Source: Liopterus haemorrhoidalis | Taxonomy: Eukaryota; Arthropoda; Insecta; Coleoptera; Dytiscidae | Length of the DNA stretch: 64,000 nucleotides | Assembly (NCBI GenBank): GCA_963971575.1 | Contig: OZ020611.1 | Coordinates: 64,017,381 to 64,081,380, forward strand | Direction: 5' to 3' | In this document: positions 45,207 through 58,224 of the stretch, piece after piece | How the letters are laid out: each line of letters opens with the position of its first letter | Numbering within the stretch: position 1 is the first letter of the stretch | The notes under the pieces: model-generated | Database searches by the model: none | Told to the model about the DNA's origin: nothing | The model's input: only the letters and a program-made list of their open reading frames with translations | Position numbers and translations under genes: made by a program

Positions 45207-45211
45207 ATACA

Positions 45212-46030
45212 TATATAAAATATTGTAAGACTTAATTTGTGTTTCGTAATGTGTTAAGGGTGAAATAACCGACGAATGAATTATAATAAAGAAGCAGTGG
45301 GAGAATCTGAGCAAATAGATGCGCTGTGGAAGTTTCGTTTAATTTTGTAGTTTACTTCTGACATTGTAATAATAAGTTATTGCGGCGGATGATTTGTGAG
45401 TTTAAAAGTTTAAGCAGCAGATTGTCCGTGAATATTAAATTAAGATGCACAAATTATAATTAGATTGGTTTGAGTATTAAATTATAGAAATTATTTAAAT
45501 GAACTATTATGCAATTTTCAAAATTATGATAGATAAGAATATAAATTATACTTTGTTTATTTTGTTTGAAATTTCATGTTTTTCTCTTAAATTTCCACAA
45601 CTGTCTTGTTAATAGTTGAAATAAGGGAATGTAAATTCGTCACGATATCTTCGATCAATGATTGAAAAGTCTATGAGGATTGAACTGTTGATTACGAAGC
45701 TATTTCTACTCAATCACCAGGGCCGTGTTTACCATTAGGCGCATGATGCGATAGCTGGGGCCCCTTATTGGACCATATTTAAATTGTTCATTTATTATAA
45801 CTTAAAATATTATTATTTTACCAGTATAACGAATCCAATTAATAAATAAGTCTGTTGAATAATTAAATAATAAATCCTTAAATCTATATTCTATATTAAT
45901 AAACTCGGAAGCTATTGTAGGGGCATTTCTAGGATCGGTCGAAATGTCACGGTTGGCTGAATGAATTTAAATATGGTACCTACTTTGAAAGGCCCGTACA
46001 CATAGTGGGTTTCCAAACTTGTGAGCGGAT
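45212..46030. other. No gene; one hAT-like end at 45719
   Basis: cagggccgtgtttaccatta ... ctggggcccc at 45719-45770 resembles the terminal region of ZMYM1-type hAT elements; no partner end was found nearby. The rest is A+T-rich and unassigned. Confidence 0.35.
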
Positions 46031-46034
46031 CAAG

Positions 46035-46505
46035 TTTAGTGTTAAATCCGTTATCGAGATTCGTTCAATTCAGTAAAACTTTCCTCAACACTTCCAGACT
46101 ACTTCTGGATTACTACGCGCTACCGGGTTTCTCAACCAAAAATGCTTGGGAGGTTCGTCAGACTCCGGTGATGGTTTACTCACGACTCCTTTGTCTCTCA
46201 CAAGATTTCTCTAGCCCTTTTCTTAAAACTAATAATTTAATCTCAGAACCCCATTTTTTGTCGTTTTAAAAATAATCAGCCCTCCAATTAACAACAAAAA
46301 CCTTTTAACTTACAACACTCATAGTGTTGAACCTGTTATCGAGGTTCGTTCAATTCATTAAAACTTTCCTCAACACTTCCAGACTACTTCTGCTTTACTA
46401 CACACTGTATTCTTAACCAAAAATGCTTGGGAGGTTCGTCCGACTCTGACGATGGTTTACTCACGACTCCTTTGTCCAATTAACAACAAAAACCTTTTAA
46501 CTTAT
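46035..46505. repeat. Two diverged tandem copies, ~284-bp period
   Basis: Units near 46040 and 46324 share gttatcgagrttcgttcaat, actttcctcaacacttccag, aaaaatgcttgggaggttcg and atggtttactcacgactcct. The second unit lacks an internal segment. No coding assigned. Confidence 0.8.
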
Positions 46506-46509
46506 CTTG

Positions 46510-47365
46510 AAGACTCATATTTCTACCCCCAATAATTCATAAACCCCAAATAATTAATTTTGACTCTAATTACCTACGAAGTCCATATCACTGAAAATAT
46601 ATGGTCGCATATCAACATCTGTGTAAACATTCGATCATGTACTTGATATAAACGGTGACAATATTTTAAACAAATCATAATAGACGATCGTAAATTCTAC
46701 CCTTGCCTTACAACTTTAAACTAAAAAAATACAGTCACTGATAACTAAACTAATTTCTGAGAATGTTTATTTTAAAATAGATTAGTTTTTGTATTTAAAT
46801 AATTTGAATATTTTTAACTAATTGAATAATTTTATTTTATATAATAATGAAATTTTATTTCTGAAATTACCGCTCCCACATTATATCTGTCTTTTTTTTT
46901 GTTTGGCATCATATTTGGTTTCTTCAACAAAATTCCATTGCTCATCGTTTAGACATCTCGATGTCTTTGCTTGCAAGGCATAAAAAAGAGAGTTTCTTGT
47001 ATGTTTTAATACTTAAATACAATGCATTTTGATTTAAGATTTGTTTAATTTTTAATCCTTTACAAATAAAACTAATTGTTAAAATTCAAATCTTGCTTTA
47101 TTTATATTAAATATTAATTAATATCAGATTAAAAACAGTCCAAAATATGAGTTACAGTTAATATGTTAGTTACAGAAGCGCAACACGCATGCGCATTGGT
47201 GGTATACAGATGACAGTTGAGGTTAAAAATGTCAAAATATTGTATTGCTTACATTATTTTGTTGTTATATAATATATATTATGGTATATACATTTATAAA
47301 ATATAAAAAAAAAACAAAATGAGTGAAGAAATTAAAAAAAAAAACGGAATGCAAAGACAAATTTT
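46510..47365. other. No recognised gene or element
   Basis: Very A+T-rich, nothing identified. Confidence 0.35.
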
Positions 47366-47377
47366 CGAAAATAGAAC

Positions 47378-47529
47378 CAGTGGCGCAGGCGGATGAGATT
47401 TGGGGTTATAACCTCTCACGAAGTTGGATTTTTTAATTACTTCGATGCATTTTTCTTGTTTTGTCATTACTTCCATATGTCTAATTTTATAACCCCCCCC
47501 CCCCTCATGAAACTAGTTTTGCGACACTG
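47378..47529. mobile_element. 152-bp hAT MITE with perfect 8-bp duplication
   Basis: Starts CAGTGGCGCAGGCGGATGAG, ends (reversed) CAGTGTCGCAAAACTAGTTT. aatagaac flanks both sides exactly (47370-47377, 47530-47537). Contains a run of Cs near 47497-47509. Confidence 0.88.
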
Positions 47530-47899
47530 AATAGAACTTTTGTTAATTTTTTTAAAAACAAAAACTATTTTTGTATTAATTTAAAAAAAGACATATTAAA
47601 AATGAGGAATTGGAAAAGACTTTTTGATCTTTAATATATTTCATCTCCTGCAATATAAACATTTACCTACACATACATACATATTTTATATATATTTAAT
47701 TTATAGTAGTATAATTTTCTTTACTAATCTTTTTCATTTTCTATTATATCTAAAAATTACACTTAAAATCAAATGTCCGCCATTTTTATCTTTATAAGAA
47801 CTAAGTTATTACTTAAAAATACCAGCATTTGGTAGTTACTATGATAAATAGGAACTTTTGTAGTAACATGTTACTAAATATTGTAGTAACTTATCTTAC

Positions 47900-48310
47900 G
47901 GAATACGAAATACCCCTGTATATAATACCGCAGAAACTTCTTTTTAAAACAACCAGTGCATTTCTGTCAGGTTTTATTAAGGTCCATGTTTTAAAACCAT
48001 ATTCACTTATTGCAAGAATAGACTGGGACTGCCAACCCGGTAATTTTTATTAGTCCTTTTTTTCCAAAGCCGACTTATTTTATTTAGCAAAAATATTTCT
48101 TTGGCAGCCCGAAAACAGCCCTTGTCTGGAGTGGCATTTGCACTGGACATACCCACTTCTGCTTACGAGCACTTTATAAATTAGTCCTTTGGTTTGTCTT
48201 GCAATTATGAATCATTTTGAGAGGGGCTTCAATCCGTAATATGCTTTGTTGGGTAGGAATATTTCCCTTTTGATCTCACAGTTGATGTCATTGTCAATGT
48301 TCACTTCACA
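47900..48310 (-). pseudogene. RTE-like LINE tail
   Basis: Minus strand, several frames: INCEIKREIFLPNKAYYGLK then SEYGFKTWTLIKPDRNALVV and LKRSFCGIIYRGI. These equal the NR-x-Y-Y-GL...L-Y-G-x-E-T-W-T-L-x-K...FERK-x-L-R-x-I-Y-G blocks of RTE-like reverse transcriptase tails. Frameshifts between blocks. Confidence 0.6.
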
Positions 48311-48500
48311 GTCGAGATTTATAAGTAATGACTATTAAATTTGGATTTGATTAGAGCCTGATTTATAGGTGATCCACAATATCAGGATTTACTCATAAAG
48401 GTAGTAAAAAAACCTTAAAAATTAAATATTTATAAACATCAAATATTTTCATTGAATTAATACACGAATTTGTGTATTTGTTTAATATTATGTACATATA

Positions 48501-50200
48501 AGAGGGTTACTTTTTATGTTTTTCCAACGACCACTAGATGGCAATATTGAAATGTGTCATTACTATATTCGTAAAATTTAACATTTGTTATTGTGAAATC
48601 AGTGGCAGCTTATAAATTGATCGAGTAGTTTATTGACAGTGAGGGTTTAAAAAAAAACAAGTTTGTGAAAAAATGGATGTTCCTCGTGAAGGTTTTCGTT
48701 GGATGATTTTTTACGATTTTAGTAAAGGCCTAACTCAACAACAAGGCATAGATTCGTTCAACTTTTGGTAATGTAGCACCATCAGAAAAGACTGTTGACA
48801 ATTGGTTTGCAGAATTTCGTCGTGGTCGTGCGTCCGTCAGTGATGAATCTCGTAAAGATCGACCAAAATCGGTTGTGATTAAAAAAAATATCGATGCTGT
48901 GCGCAAAATGATTGAAGCAGATCAGTATGTGACTTACCGTGAGATAAAAGCATCCTTTGGCATATCGCAGACTGCAACACATTCGATTTTGCATGAAAAT
49001 TTAGCTGTGAAAAAGATCTGTTCCTGAAGAATTCCGCATAATTTGACCGAAGCTCAAAAAAAGGCTCGTGTTGATTGGTGTAAGGGAATGCTAAAAAAAA
49101 TCAACCTAGGCACTGCAAAATCCGTATACAACTTAGTTACAGGTCACGAAAATTGGATTTATTCATATGAACCGGAAACTAAGCAACAATCCACTGTTTG
49201 GGTCTTCCAAAATGAATCAAAACCCACAAAAGTTGTTCGTTCACGAAGCACTTCCAAGAAAATGATCGCTTGTTTCTTCGGTTGTACTGGACATGTCGCA
49301 ACCATTCCTTTAGAGCAGCGTTTCCCAAGTGGTGGTTCGCGAACACCTGGGGGTTCGCGAAAATCATATTGTAATGGCGGACTTTTAAATCGTCAAAGAA
49401 AATTAGACGCATAAAAACAAATTAAAAATGAATATCCTGTTCTGCCACAAAAAAACCATTGAAGTTCTATTACCCTTTTGCACAACATATACTTATCTGA
49501 AAGATAAATACAGAAACAGGTTAAATGCAGAACCTGAGAAACCTGACTGCAGAAAAGTCACGAAACTTGGATTTATTTATATGAACCGATAACTTACCAA
49601 CAATCCACTGTTTGGGTCTTCCAAGATGAACCAAAACCCATAATAGTTGTTCGTTCACGAAGCTCTTCCAAGAAATTGGTAGCTTGTTTTAGGCTGTACT
49701 GGACATCTCGCAACTATTCCTTTAAAGGATGGGAGAACAGTTAATGCTGAATGGTATACAACAACTTGTTTGCCAGAAGTCATCGAAAAAATCAGGAAAA
49801 ACAACCAAAAACGCCGCATCATTCTTCCTCATGACAATGCAAGCTCCCACACAGCACGTCAAACAATTGATTATTTGAAGGAGAAAAACATCGAATTAAT
49901 GTCTCTTTGTCCGTATTCACCTGATTTATCCCCTAACGACTTTTTTTTAATTCCCCAATGTCAAACAAAAAATGCGTGGGCAGCCACCTCAGTCAGACCT
50001 CTTTTATCACCTCAAGAAGCTGTTGAAGCCTTCGAAAACCATGTTTTTGAGATACTAACTTCAGAGTAGAAAAAATGTTTCGAGAATTGGTCTTGAACGC
50101 ATGCAAAAGTGTATATATCTTAAAGGCGAATATTTTGAAAAGCAATAAAACAGTTTGTTCCAAAACAAAAATTTTCTTTATTAGTTTTTGTAAAAATTTA
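48501..50200 (+). pseudogene. mariner transposase pseudogene (copy 3), rearranged
   Basis: 5' TIR agagggttactttttatgtt after TA. Coding begins at ATG 48673 (MDVPREGFRWMIFYDFSKGL), with a frameshift near 48768, then VDNWFAEFRRGRASVSDESR, VTYREIKASFGISQTATHSI and LTEAQKKARVDWCKGMLKK. The catalytic block appears twice: 49144-49315 and again 49552-49740, with a hAT fragment between. In both the first catalytic Asp is replaced by His (V-T-G-H-E-N-W-I-Y in the first). The end (49770-50069) has HDNASSHTARQTIDYLKEKN and PDLSPNDFFLIPQCQTK with the other two Asp. The 3' TIR is not complete. Confidence 0.88.
49316..49551 (+). mobile_element. hAT fragment inside mariner copy 3
   Basis: Starts CAGCGTTTCCCAAGTGGTGG, a hAT terminus, and after ~100 bp reads KNEYPVLPQKTIEVLLPFCT, T-Y-L-S-E and in another frame KYRNRLNAEPEKPDCRK, the C-terminal dimerisation block. 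Internally deleted and missing its 3' end, because a second copy of mariner sequence follows at once. Confidence 0.75.
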
Positions 50201-50244
50201 ATATATATGTTTATTACGAGGACTACAATAAACATATATATTAA
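50198..50244. repeat. 18-bp perfect hairpin
   Basis: ttaatatatatgtttatt and its exact reverse complement around 11 bp, at the point where the 3' TIR of mariner copy 3 should be. Confidence 0.7.
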
Positions 50245-50342
50245 AATCTATTATAGTCTTCATAGTCTAAAGTCAGGTACAGTTTTTTAGTTTTTATTTT
50301 AGAGATAGATTTTATTGTGTAGATACAATACAAATTAGTTAA

Positions 50343-50445
50343 AATGGTTAATTATTGTTCATTTGGGTGTTCAAATCGTAGTTATGCTAAAAGCAAGAAT
50401 CAACTTGCAGCAGAATAAAGTAACTGACCTGTATTATTTCATGCG
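50343..50445 (+). pseudogene. THAP-domain remnant
   Basis: ATG at 50344: MVNYCSFGCSNRSYAKSKNQ, then two in-frame stops, then PVLFHA at a GTAAGT donor-like site. The M-V-x-x-C-x3-G-C-x-N-R-S start with FH at the end of the exon is the first part of a THAP zinc finger, found in P-element transposases and host proteins. Decayed. The rest of the domain was not found downstream. Confidence 0.45.
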
Positions 50446-50449
50446 TAAG

Positions 50450-51001
50450 TTTTTTACTGTATTTGTAATTTATTCCAGTTTATTAAGATTTTTTACCTGT
50501 TGAAAAACATTTTATTATTTTTATAATCTAATACATTTTCTAAAATATATAATAAAGAATATTTATAGTTTACTCGTAAATTAAATAACTCGTAAACATG
50601 AATGAATATAAATGTGTTGCTAAATGTTTTTGTAGAATATAGTGTTTTGTTTTTTAAACATTATTTTAATCCAATTTCCCTCTTAGTTCAAAAAATAAGA
50701 ACAAAAACCAAAAATAATGCAGATATTACGTAGATATAATAATAATAATAGGTTCCCAACGCCTACATAGGCGTATACGGGACAGAGAAGGTAAGTCGTC
50801 CGTTTCTAGAACGCCGGTTTTAAGCGTGTTCTACATCAGAGCTTCTTAGAGTGGTGGGCCGCGAAGAGCCGCGAATATAACACCTGTTAATTTTTTATTA
50901 TTTAAAAAGGATAAGTAGCTTTACCTTTCATACTACATAAATATTATTCTTCATTGTAAATAGATTACTGAATGACTGACCGTAAAAAAAATATATGAAA
51001 A
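50450..51001. other. No recognised gene
   Basis: A+T-rich apart from a short patch at 50750-50880; nothing identified. Confidence 0.3.
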
Positions 51002-51871
51002 AGGGTAGGTCAAAAAGTCCTTACAACCAATAGAAAAACACATTATTTTGGATTGATTCCTTCTTATTGTCAACATAGACTCCTTTTAGCTTCGCCAGTG
51101 ATTCTCCAACTTTTTCAAGCCATCCAAAAACTAAGATTACGGAAGGCGGTAAAATAGGCATCTTTTTATGATGTCTCTTCGTTCAACGTGAATCTTTTTC
51201 CGGCGATCCATTTCTTCATGTTTGAAAACAGGAAAAAGACGCTGGGGGCCAAATCTGGTGAATACGGAACAATTCAAAGCGTAATTCATGCATTTTCGCC
51301 ATCAACCACACGATTGCGGTTATTCTCCACTGTGGGTAAACGTATCTATTTCAAACCGAATTTTTCGTGCAAAATTAAAACTACTGAGCCATGTGATATA
51401 CTTGTGGCCTCAACTAGTTCGCACACTTTGACTCGTCGATCAATCAAGACGATATCGTGGATTTTATCAATCATTTCTTGGCGTAGTCACTTCAAGTGGA
51501 CGTCGCGAACTATGATCATCACTTGGATGGATGTACGACAATGTTTAAACTCATTCACTTAATTGTAATCAGTTTTAAACGCTAATGCAGATGTGCCATG
51601 AACTTCATCCAACTCGGCTTTTATTTCCTTCGGTGTTTTGCCTTTCAAATGAAAGTGTTTAATCACTGCACGAAACACGTTTTTTTCCCATTGTTCCAAA
51701 ATAACAAAAGTTGTTTGTTTCAATCAATTGTAAAAATGAGACCACGCAAAGAATATGGCTATAAATTAGAGAGCAGTCTATTGACATGTGGTACTTTTCA
51801 GAAACAAATTTGTTTCCGATACTACTAGCGCGTTCTCTTGGATTTTGTAAGAACTTATTGACCTACCCTCG
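51002..51871 (-). mobile_element. Mariner family 3, internally deleted
   Basis: TIRs: right (reversed) CGAGGGTAGGTCAATAAGTT, left gggtaggtcaaaaagtcctt, about 27 bp; TA follows the right end. Minus-strand coding: FRAVIKHFHLKGKTPKEIKA, VNEFKHCRTSIQ, EMIDKIHDIVLIDRRVKVCE and LVEATSISHGSVVLILHEKF (DNA-binding half). After ENNRNRVVDGEN it jumps to YSPDLAPSVFFLFSNMKKWI, where the last catalytic Asp is Val, then GLKKLENHW and an end GVYVDNKKES. The first two catalytic Asp are deleted. Confidence 0.85.
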
Positions 51872-53630
51872 TATATTTGAAACAAAAAAAATATTTTTTT
51901 AATCAAAGGTGGGTTCAAAAAAAAAAAAAAATTGTGATGCAGGGGAGCCGCGACGTCAAAAAGTTTAAGAAGCACTGTTCTACATTATACAATTCTCGTC
52001 AAATTTTCATACTTATTTCTTTGACTAGAACTTGTACTAGAAATAAATCAGTGAAATCGTAGAGTGTAAAACACTTTATGAAGTCAAGGTGAACTTTATT
52101 CAAAACTAGATCCGGACAAATTTTTCTTGAAAATATTTTCAAGTTAGAACTCCGTGCATGCGCAGTAGATACTTTTAACAACGGTACCAACATTAAAATT
52201 ACGCTTGTAAATATTTTGTATTACCACGTTTATATATTTTTGTTGGTACTTTAAATGAACTGAAACAGTGTAAGAATTTCATTCTTTACCAAAAAATTGA
52301 AAAATAAATTGTATTAAAACTTTGACAACTTCTAGTTCTAAGAAAAAAGTTTAGAAAATTGACGAATAAAATATAATGTAGAACAGACTTATATGAAAAC
52401 CATGCAAGCTAATGTTTTGACAAAGTTATATATGGCGGCTGCCTGTTTCCCTCGCTGCACTCTGCTACATTTACCCATTTTCCCCACCGCACTCTGTTAC
52501 ACTTATCTCGTCTGTTTACGTTCTCCCTATAGGGGAAAAATTTTAAGATCGTAGCGCCACGCGGATTTTTTTGAAACCATTCTAAATCAGATACCACTTG
52601 ACATTTACTGGTAAATAATAGCGAAAAGTGTATCAAAAAACGACAAAAAATAAATAATTGTTTGGGATTTTCTGATTTTGTGAAGTGACAACACTTGTAA
52701 ACATCTAAAATACTACATTTTGTGATCTTGTTTTAAGTTATGGCGATTTTCCATTGTCGATTATTTTAACTATATTGGGGGAAATAATAATTCCCGTGTT
52801 GTTTACCAAGGGGTAGAAATCTACAATGCTGGGCATATAATATTGTGTGGAGTCACTGAAAAAAACAGAGAGTTCATAAAGATTTATGCATTATGCCTAC
52901 AAACTTGTGCATTACAAACCCACACACAATAACAGGAATTTTCAAGATATGCGATAATAAATACAAAATTGAAAATATTTTTTGTAGTCACTATCATTAA
53001 AATGTAATGAGCAAACTTTGATATAAGGGCTCACTTTTTTTCCAATTTTTAAATTGTTTATCTAAACATCGCGTCGATTCCTAACCTCTTGCTTTCCCAA
53101 TTTTGTTTCGAACCGTACGGTGTCTGATATTAGTGGAAACAAATGAAACGATATTTCCGGATTTCTTCTTTTCAATGAATTGCACATAGGCACACAACAA
53201 TATGTATTATACATTTTTCAATGATTATAATAAAACTTTAAAAACAAACTTCATACAAAACCAATACACAAAACGAAATGTTATCTGATGTACACAACTT
53301 CCTAGCTGCAAATCCCTATATCTCTATGGTAAATATAAACTAAGAGGAAATTTTGGTTTTAATAGTTGGCACCTTCGAAAACGTATGTCATGTTGGTATT
53401 ACAACAAATAATTTAAAATGTCACATTATTAATATATCATATTCTTAGATCATTCATACATATTTTTCTCTACACGCCACCGAGTTGATAACAGATATTA
53501 AGTTAGCAACACATATTTTCGTTGTTCCTCGCGTGAATTCGGGCAAATGAAGTAATCTGATTTGTTCTTTGTTAAATTGGGATTTTCAGCTGTGAATTAG
53601 AATACAGTTTTGATATTTTTAAACTCATTG
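51872..53630. other. No recognised gene or element
   Basis: A+T-rich with a pyrimidine-rich patch at 52440-52540 (repeated ctcgctgcactctgctac / caccgcactctgttacac). No motif assigned. Confidence 0.35.
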
Positions 53631-53637
53631 TTTACTG

Positions 53638-53967
53638 TTATGTAACGGTCCAGAAATAATGATCGCTCAGCATATACGTGTTTGTTGTCAGTAAATGAAC
53701 GATGGTTTCTGATCCACTTTTGCACATAATTTTGTTTTTCCAAATTTCAATTGGAGGACCATGCAGATTTATGAACATTACATTTGGCACATGCTCTATA
53801 AATAATCGAGAGCTAACTTCAGTTATTATTAAATTCATATAGCTAAATCCTCTTTCGTATTCAGCAGAATTACACGGAATTGCCTTATAACACTGAAGTA
53901 ATGGATTTAAATATGAAGGAACGTTTCGCCTACTGTAGTCAATGTATGTAATTATGTAAAAATGCAA
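53638..53967 (-). pseudogene. hAT transposase dimerisation fragment
   Basis: One open frame: LNPLLQCYKAIPCNSAEYER, GFSYMNLIITEVSSRLFIEH, VPNVMFINLHGPPIEIWKNK. The IP-C-x-S-A-E-x-E-R-G-F-S-x-M-N-x-I pattern is the C-terminal hAT dimerisation domain of a group different from those at 5341 and 57516. No termini found; isolated fragment. Confidence 0.8.
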
Positions 53968-54418
53968 TACATAATTCGGGGCTTCCCCGGTTTCACACGA
54001 TAATAGTCATGTGCGCAAATTGCGCATTTTAATTTAAGAAATAATTAAAGGAAGGGTGATTTTAGACGAGTGATATCGATTTCAGCCGTTCGTTTTTTTA
54101 AATACCTAGAGTAAAAACTAGAGGGGCGCGCTCCGCCTCAAATAAAAAGTGCGGGAACGCCAACCCTTTGCGCTCCCGCCCCATTACACCTTTGAACATA
54201 ACCCATAATTGTGAAGCCCATCTTACAATGTAAAGAATTTTGCAAATGACGTCGATGAAGTCAGTAATACAATACAAAAGTAACCAAAATAATCAGAACT
54301 GATGTGTCATTACATAAGAGAAAATAATATAATAACCATTCAAAAACTGAAATTATAACAACAATGTTTTAAATTAGTTCGATTTTCACCTTTTCTGTGC
54401 AAATCGAGAACTCTAGAT

Positions 54419-54521
54419 CAGTGTTTCTCAACAGGTGGTCCGCGGGTCAGTTCTTGGTGGTCCGCGGTTAGTGTGTAATTCTGAAAGTGGTTCGCAACTG
54501 TCGAAGGTTTGAGAAACACTG
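54419..54521. mobile_element. 103-bp hAT-like MITE
   Basis: CAGTGTTTCTCAACAGGTGG and (reversed) CAGTGTTTCTCAAACCTTCG ends; inside two ggtccgcgg repeats. The 8-bp flanks match poorly (ctctagat/ctcagtct). The flanks themselves contain a short inverted ctctaga/tctagag. Confidence 0.65.
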
Positions 54522-54893
54522 CTCAGTCTAGAGCATAGTCATGTATCAGGAGTCCAGATAACGGACCCAGATCCTGGACGAGTGGCAACCCTGATATTAA
54601 ATATTTAATATATAAAATATTTTTTTAATAATTACGGACGGATTTCAGTTTTGAAAAATATTTTTCGGCCGTTGCCACAGAAATAGGTAAAGTAAGGAAA
54701 ATGTTTTGTACTTCCACAACATCTGTTGAAAAGCCTGTTAGTCTGAAACTAAAACACGAGATCTACGAGAAGCAAAATATGGAAAACTTCCTGTCAAACC
54801 ATGTCTTTGACTTATAACATTAACTCTCTCTCTCTCTCTCTGTAGATACTATTTTGGATCCATCATGTTTGAATATAAATTTATCTCTTTAAT

Positions 54894-55655
54894 CAGTGGC
54901 GGCTTCTGAATCTGCGCTGCGGAGCTCGCAGCTCATACTTGAAAATAATAAAAAAAAAATCTCTTTTTGAACTCAAAATGCATTTAACATAATAATTGTG
55001 GTATGAAAATGCTTTTCTTAAAATATATTTTGAACATTGAATGCTATTGCTTCATAAATATTTACAAGTTTCCTTTGAAAAGTCTACGTCGCGCTGCTTA
55101 TATCCTAGCGTCAAGGAAAGTGCAAATGTAGGCTTGTAAAGGGGTAGCGTTGCGTAGGCAGAAGAGATAAACTAGTGGGGATCGGAGCTAGAATGCTTTC
55201 AGCGTCACAATAACAGTGATCAGAGTACTACTATGAAATTATTGAATGTATTTATTTAAGTCGTAACGAAATCGCTGTACCTATATTATCTCTAAAAATT
55301 TATTTTTTAGGTAGGTATTAATAATTAGTATTTTCTAACTTTTAAATTATCTTAGCTTAACAAATACGTTTCGTATTTTAGATTATAAAACAATAGGTTT
55401 AAAAAATGAATACTACAAATCATTTTTGAAAATTCCAGTTAACAGAGGAACGTTAGAAGAAAAAATTGATATTAAAAAATTGGGGCGACACACACCAAAT
55501 TTAAATATTTCAGAAAGTGCAAAAAGCAAAAATTCTAATTATAAGAGGCAATTCAGCAGAGTCTTATATGATAAAACGTCGTGGTTAAACACCTAAACCT
55601 ATCCTTGTATTATAATTTGCAGCTCTGAGTCCCAAAATGTCACGAGCCGCCACTG
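54894..55655 (+). mobile_element. hAT element (ZMYM1-like) with perfect 8-bp duplication
   Basis: Ends CAGTGGCGGCTTCTGAATC and (reversed) CAGTGGCGGCTCGTGACAT; tctttaat flanks both sides (54886-54893, 55656-55663). A coding remnant at about 55449-55600 reads LEEKIDIKKLGRHTPNLNIS and YKRQFSRVLYDKTSWLN, the N-terminal TTF-finger region of ZMYM1-like hAT proteins. 762 bp; the catalytic and dimerisation parts are deleted. Confidence 0.88.
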
Positions 55656-55789
55656 TCTTTAATATTTATACTTTGTAATTATTTATACTGTACTTTGTAT
55701 TAATATTATTAACTACTTCACATGTTTTATACGCTTTTAGCTACAACCGATGTTGTTACTTAACACGTTTTACTTACACTTACTACTAC

Positions 55790-56916
55790 CAATAGCGGCT
55801 GGTGGGTAAAATATTTGGATATATTGCAGTGTCCAGCCTACGGCCCGCAAATGGCCCAATAATAAGTTTCAAACGGCCCGCATTTAATTTCTACCCCTTG
55901 TTTTTTTAGAATCACCCTCCCCCTCCCTCAAAAGATTTTCGGAATTTCTCCACTCCCCTTGTCCTTAATTGATTTTCAGAATTTATTCCTCACGTTCTAA
56001 AATTATTTTTAGAATTTCGCCTACCCGTTCTCTGTGATTTTAAAATATCTGACCCCCAAACCAACTCTATCTGGCCTATGAAACATATTTAGAATTCATA
56101 TACACAAAGTATTACGGTAGAGGCAACACGATTTTTCTCAAAAACGAGATGTCTAAGTTGGTAAAAAAATTTAAAGGCCTAAGTTGACCATAATGACATT
56201 AAAAATGATTAAAAGTATTTTGCTTTCAAATTATACTTCCAAGTACGACTTGAAAGTGAATAATTTTTTATTATTAATACTTTTTTTACTAAGCTCCGAG
56301 CTACAGATAGCTCAATCGGTCGTTAAAAAATTTTCAGCTTTTGGAGCCCCATTCTAAATTATTACCATCGTTTTTTACTGAATTCTCTATTAATGTTCTA
56401 TTTCCATTTTTGTTCGATTGTGTAATATTCAATTTTGGCCAATGAGGACCAATATATTTTATCAATAATATAGTTTCATAGTTAAGCACGTTAGTTTTAA
56501 TATAACGCACTGTATCCAGTTTCACGTCTGAGTAAAATCAAATCAAACGAACGCTAAGGTAAGGCCGCCAGCCTAAATTCACCAACAAATTCACACTAAC
56601 AACTCGCCGCTGTTGCCCTTTCCAGTTCATTTTTATTACTTGCGTAGATAAATACATTAGAAATCTCATGTGGAAACACTGTACCGAGACACTAACATGT
56701 AGTGTCCTCCTGAGCATTGTTTTCTAGATCTAAATTTTTAAAATCTAAAACTTATATAAAAAATCTTTGAATTAGAAATAATAAAAATAAATATATGCAG
56801 ATATATTTAGCTAGTTTAATGCAATTTTAAAGTATAAATAAGATTTTAAATTCAGTTTTCCTTATTAAATTTTTTTAGGACACTGTCCCAGCTCCATCCT
56901 GTCTCAGCCGCCACTG
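55790..56916. mobile_element. hAT element, 1127 bp, perfect 8-bp duplication
   Basis: CAATAGCGGCTGGTGGGT at the left and (reversed) CAGTGGCGGCTGAGACAGG at the right; actactac flanks both (55782-55789, 56917-56924). At 55832 a second hAT-like start (cagtgtccagcctacggccc) suggests a nested insertion. No transposase motif recognised in the interior. Confidence 0.82.
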
Positions 56917-57515
56917 ACTACTACCGAACCATTTATATATATTTTCAGCTTAACAAGCCTTTTAGCTTCAGCTCTTACTGCTGTAATAATAATAACATTT
57001 GAGAATTTGCATTCAAAACCATTTTTACAAACATAATTCAACATAAAAACATTAATTCCCACTTTGGCGCCCGAGTCGGTGGCCCTGGATACTGTTAAGC
57101 CTCTAGTCATCAAGTAAATAATTTGGTAGATGAAATTGAATAGAAAGGACCATTTATTGGACAAAGAAGTGGGAAGATTGTTTTGCTGCTTGATAACGCT
57201 AGTTGTTTTTAATACTCAGCAAATTATTTTAATTTGGGTTGGGAAGTTCTGACGCATACAAGGTATGCACCTGACGACGTCTTCAGATTATCATTTATCA
57301 GGTTGATGCAGAACTATTTAGCTGAATTACATTTTTAAGATAATACCAAGGAATTATAAACTTACCTGAGATCTTGGTAGGTCGTAAAAAGCAAGGGCAA
57401 ATATTTTGATAATTACATTATATTTTATATCTTATGAAAATAAAGCGAAAACTTGTACCTAATACGTATTTGAGTTAGTAGGAATTTATTAGAGTGTGTT
57501 AGTAATACTCTATAG

Positions 57516-58224
<709 letters not shown>

